From contig CAZWUL010000024.1 in assembly GCA_964636625.1 (NCBI GenBank), positions 1-16,592 of the forward strand: 16,592 bases of DNA. Direction: 5' to 3'. Numbering within the stretch: position 1 is the stretch's first letter; the number at the start of each line of letters is the position of its first letter. The translations under genes and the position numbers were made by a program. The notes beneath the pieces were generated by a model, which worked only from the letters and a program-made list of their open reading frames with translations, did no database searches and was not told the DNA's origin. Positions 15,668 through 16,592 of the stretch are shown here, piece by piece. This stretch comes from CAZWUL01 sp964636625 (GTDB lineage: Bacteria; Atribacterota; Phoenicimicrobiia; Phoenicimicrobiales; Stramentimicrobiaceae).

Positions 15668-16010
15668 ATAAGTAAACCTTCTCTTTCGACATTTTTATGA
15701 AAAGGCATTGCGCTGTATATACGGCTATTCCAATCATGATAACTATATACATTTACAGTAATAACACACCCAGTTTCAAGCTCTATAGGAAATATTTGTT
15801 TGCGAAAAATATGCTCCTTATCAAGAGTAACAGATTCATTTACTAAAACAAGTAAATCATAATCAGATTCGGGCTCTGCATCCCCACGCGCTCTTGAACC
15901 ATATAGAATTACTTTTGCAGTTGGAGATATTTTTTGAATAGCATCACGACATCTGAATAATAACTCTTTTCCTTTTCTGTAACAGATGAAAACTTATTTA
16001 GAACTTTCAT
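15664..16010 (-). pseudogene. MNT-type minimal nucleotidyltransferase with an apparent 1-base frameshift
   Basis: Antitoxin-like partner of the HEPN gene. The ATG at 16010-16008 follows AGAGGGA and reads MKVLNKFSSVTEKEK. The frame then changes within two A4 runs (15976-15967), and the true continuation is ELLFRCRDAIQKISPTAKVI, YGSRARGDAEPESDYDLLVL and so on. The catalytic layout is G38-S39 and D50-x-D52 of the polymerase-beta nucleotidyltransferase fold; the third acidic residue of the family is not obvious (ITVNVYS). With one A restored it is exactly 115 residues and ends at TGA 15666-15664, overlapping the HEPN ATG. As read, the ATG frame stops after 33 residues. MNT-HEPN pairs act as toxin-antitoxin modules in which MNT adenylylates HEPN; this copy may be decayed or mis-called. 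Confidence 0.8.
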
Positions 16011-16077
16011 TTTATCCCTCTTTATAGTTTCAGAATAATAATAGTTGCAAAATATAAAGACTGCTTTCGGTTGTCGG

Positions 16078-16296
16078 TTAAAAATAGGTTTCAATTTCTT
16101 CAATGCTTATCCTGGCTTGTCTTAAAATAGATTTTAAAGTTTCGGGTTTTAGATCTTTATTATGCATCGGAACAGTTACTAATAAATTACCTTTTTTAAG
16201 CTGTAAATGACTTCCTCTGCTTCTAACCTCGATAAAACCTGCTTTACACAATATTTTCAATATTTTTCTTGGTTTTATTATAGGCAATTTAGGCAT
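16078..16296 (-). CDS. hicA: HicA-family mRNA interferase toxin
   Basis: 72-residue double-stranded-RNA-binding-fold toxin that cleaves mRNA. Seen: KPRKILKILCKAGFIEVRSRGSH up to the catalytic His H30 in RGSHLQL (27-33), TVPMHNKDLKPETLKSIL (41-58) and a closing ISIEEIETYF, all standard for HicA/YcfA. The ATG (16296-16294) overlaps the HicB stop by 8 bp, giving coupled synthesis. No truncation. The order is antitoxin first, unlike the E. coli hicAB operon but common elsewhere. Confidence 0.93.
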   Translation of the reverse strand: MPKLPIIKPRKILKILCKAGFIEVRSRGSHLQLKKGNLLVTVPMHNKDLKPETLKSILRQARISIEEIETYF

Positions 16297-16573
16297 AGGC
16301 TTGAACTTGAAAACTAATATTCATTTTGAAAATCTCAACAATATCGTCGGGTCTTGTGTTTATTGGATTATCATTTTTCAAAACAGGACGTATTAATGGC
16401 AAATTATTATCTATTGCAGTTTCTAGATAAAGAGTAACTGCCTCCATAAGATTCTGTTTAGCCTCCTCTATGGTATCACCCTGAGAAGCTACATCAATAT
16501 CTATACATAAGGAACTATAACCATTTTTTTCACTAATAATAGTTCCTGTAAATACAAATGTCGGTTTGTCCAA
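16289..16573 (-). CDS. hicB: HicB-family antitoxin
   Basis: Partner that binds and neutralises HicA. It shows the RNase-H-like HicB fold: FVFTGTIISEKNGYSSLCIDIDVASQGDTIEEAKQ in the N-terminal half (GYSSLCIDID and SQGDTIEEAKQNLMEAVTLYL are the family blocks). I see no clear DNA-binding C-terminal domain (ends VEIFKMNISFQVQAYA), so it may be the short form without its own repressor domain. Two starts: ATG at 16582-16580 directly abuts AAAGGAG with zero spacing, while TTG at 16573-16571 is 9 nt from it. I favour the TTG, giving 94 residues beginning MDKPTF; the ATG would add three residues. Confidence 0.88.
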   Translation of the reverse strand: MDKPTFVFTGTIISEKNGYSSLCIDIDVASQGDTIEEAKQNLMEAVTLYLETAIDNNLPLIRPVLKNDNPINTRPDDIVEIFKMNISFQVQAYA

Positions 16574-16582
16574 AACAGTCAT

Positions 16583-16589
16583 CTCCTTT
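16583..16589 (-). promoter_or_regulatory. ribosome-binding site AAAGGAG of hicB
   Basis: Near-consensus Shine-Dalgarno. It touches the ATG at 16582 but is well placed for the TTG at 16573, so it decides the start. Any promoter lies beyond the window edge. Confidence 0.7.
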
Positions 16590-16592
16590 CTT

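Noticed and set aside
16063..16081. Short repeat CTTTCGGTT shared with 15158-15166
   Set aside because: Only about 9 bp is shared, with different flanks; insufficient for a repeat family from two copies.
15909..16103. 64-residue minus-strand open frame upstream of and including the MNT start
   Set aside because: It only joins intergenic sequence to the first 15 MNT residues before the frameshift; the ribosome-binding site supports ATG 16010.

Overview
The window is an AT-rich bacterial draft contig (100-N gap at 14559-14658). All convincing genes lie on the minus strand, so transcription runs from the high-coordinate end to the low one. Strong Shine-Dalgarno sites, frequent TTG starts, an AT-rich surface-glycan operon and an accessory block of small toxin-type genes fit an anaerobe-like or candidate-phylum bacterium. 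No rRNA or housekeeping marker is present, so I do not name a taxon.

Region A (about 14.5 kb, 14507 down to 1) is a co-directional surface-polysaccharide operon with overlaps or short gaps. In transcription order it encodes: an MsbA/PglK-type ABC exporter; a UDP-glucuronate decarboxylase (UDP-xylose synthesis); a UDP-galactopyranose-mutase-like FAD oxidoreductase; a GtrA-type membrane protein; a SAM methyltransferase broken by one in-frame amber codon; a GT39/PMT_2-type membrane glycosyltransferase; a GT2 glycosyltransferase; a 'sugar-transfer-associated' ATP-grasp protein; a second ATP-grasp ligase; a compact DegT-like PLP protein; an ATP-grasp-HAD fusion; an FkbM methyltransferase with an N-terminal Rossmann-like domain; and a VioA-like sugar aminotransferase cut by the window edge. 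The exporter, UXS, mutase-like and GT genes supply precursors, assembly and export. The lower half (6648 to 1), with three different ATP-grasp proteins, two PLP proteins and an FkbM methyltransferase, looks like a cassette that makes an amino sugar and couples acyl or aminoacyl groups to it. That is the most intriguing part of the locus, but its product is inferred.

Region B (14508-15263) holds a four-helix-bundle (S23/IVP-type) gene flanked on both sides by degenerate 7-bp tandem repeats (AAGTTAC/AAGGTGC type). The assembly gap lies inside one of these repeat tracts.

Region C (15264-16582) is a defence/stress block: hicB-hicA (apparently intact), then a nucleotidyltransferase-HEPN pair. Both genes of that pair carry what looks like a 1-base loss near the 5' end in an A-run. 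With one base restored to each, they read as clean 115- and 134-residue proteins with an ATGA overlap.
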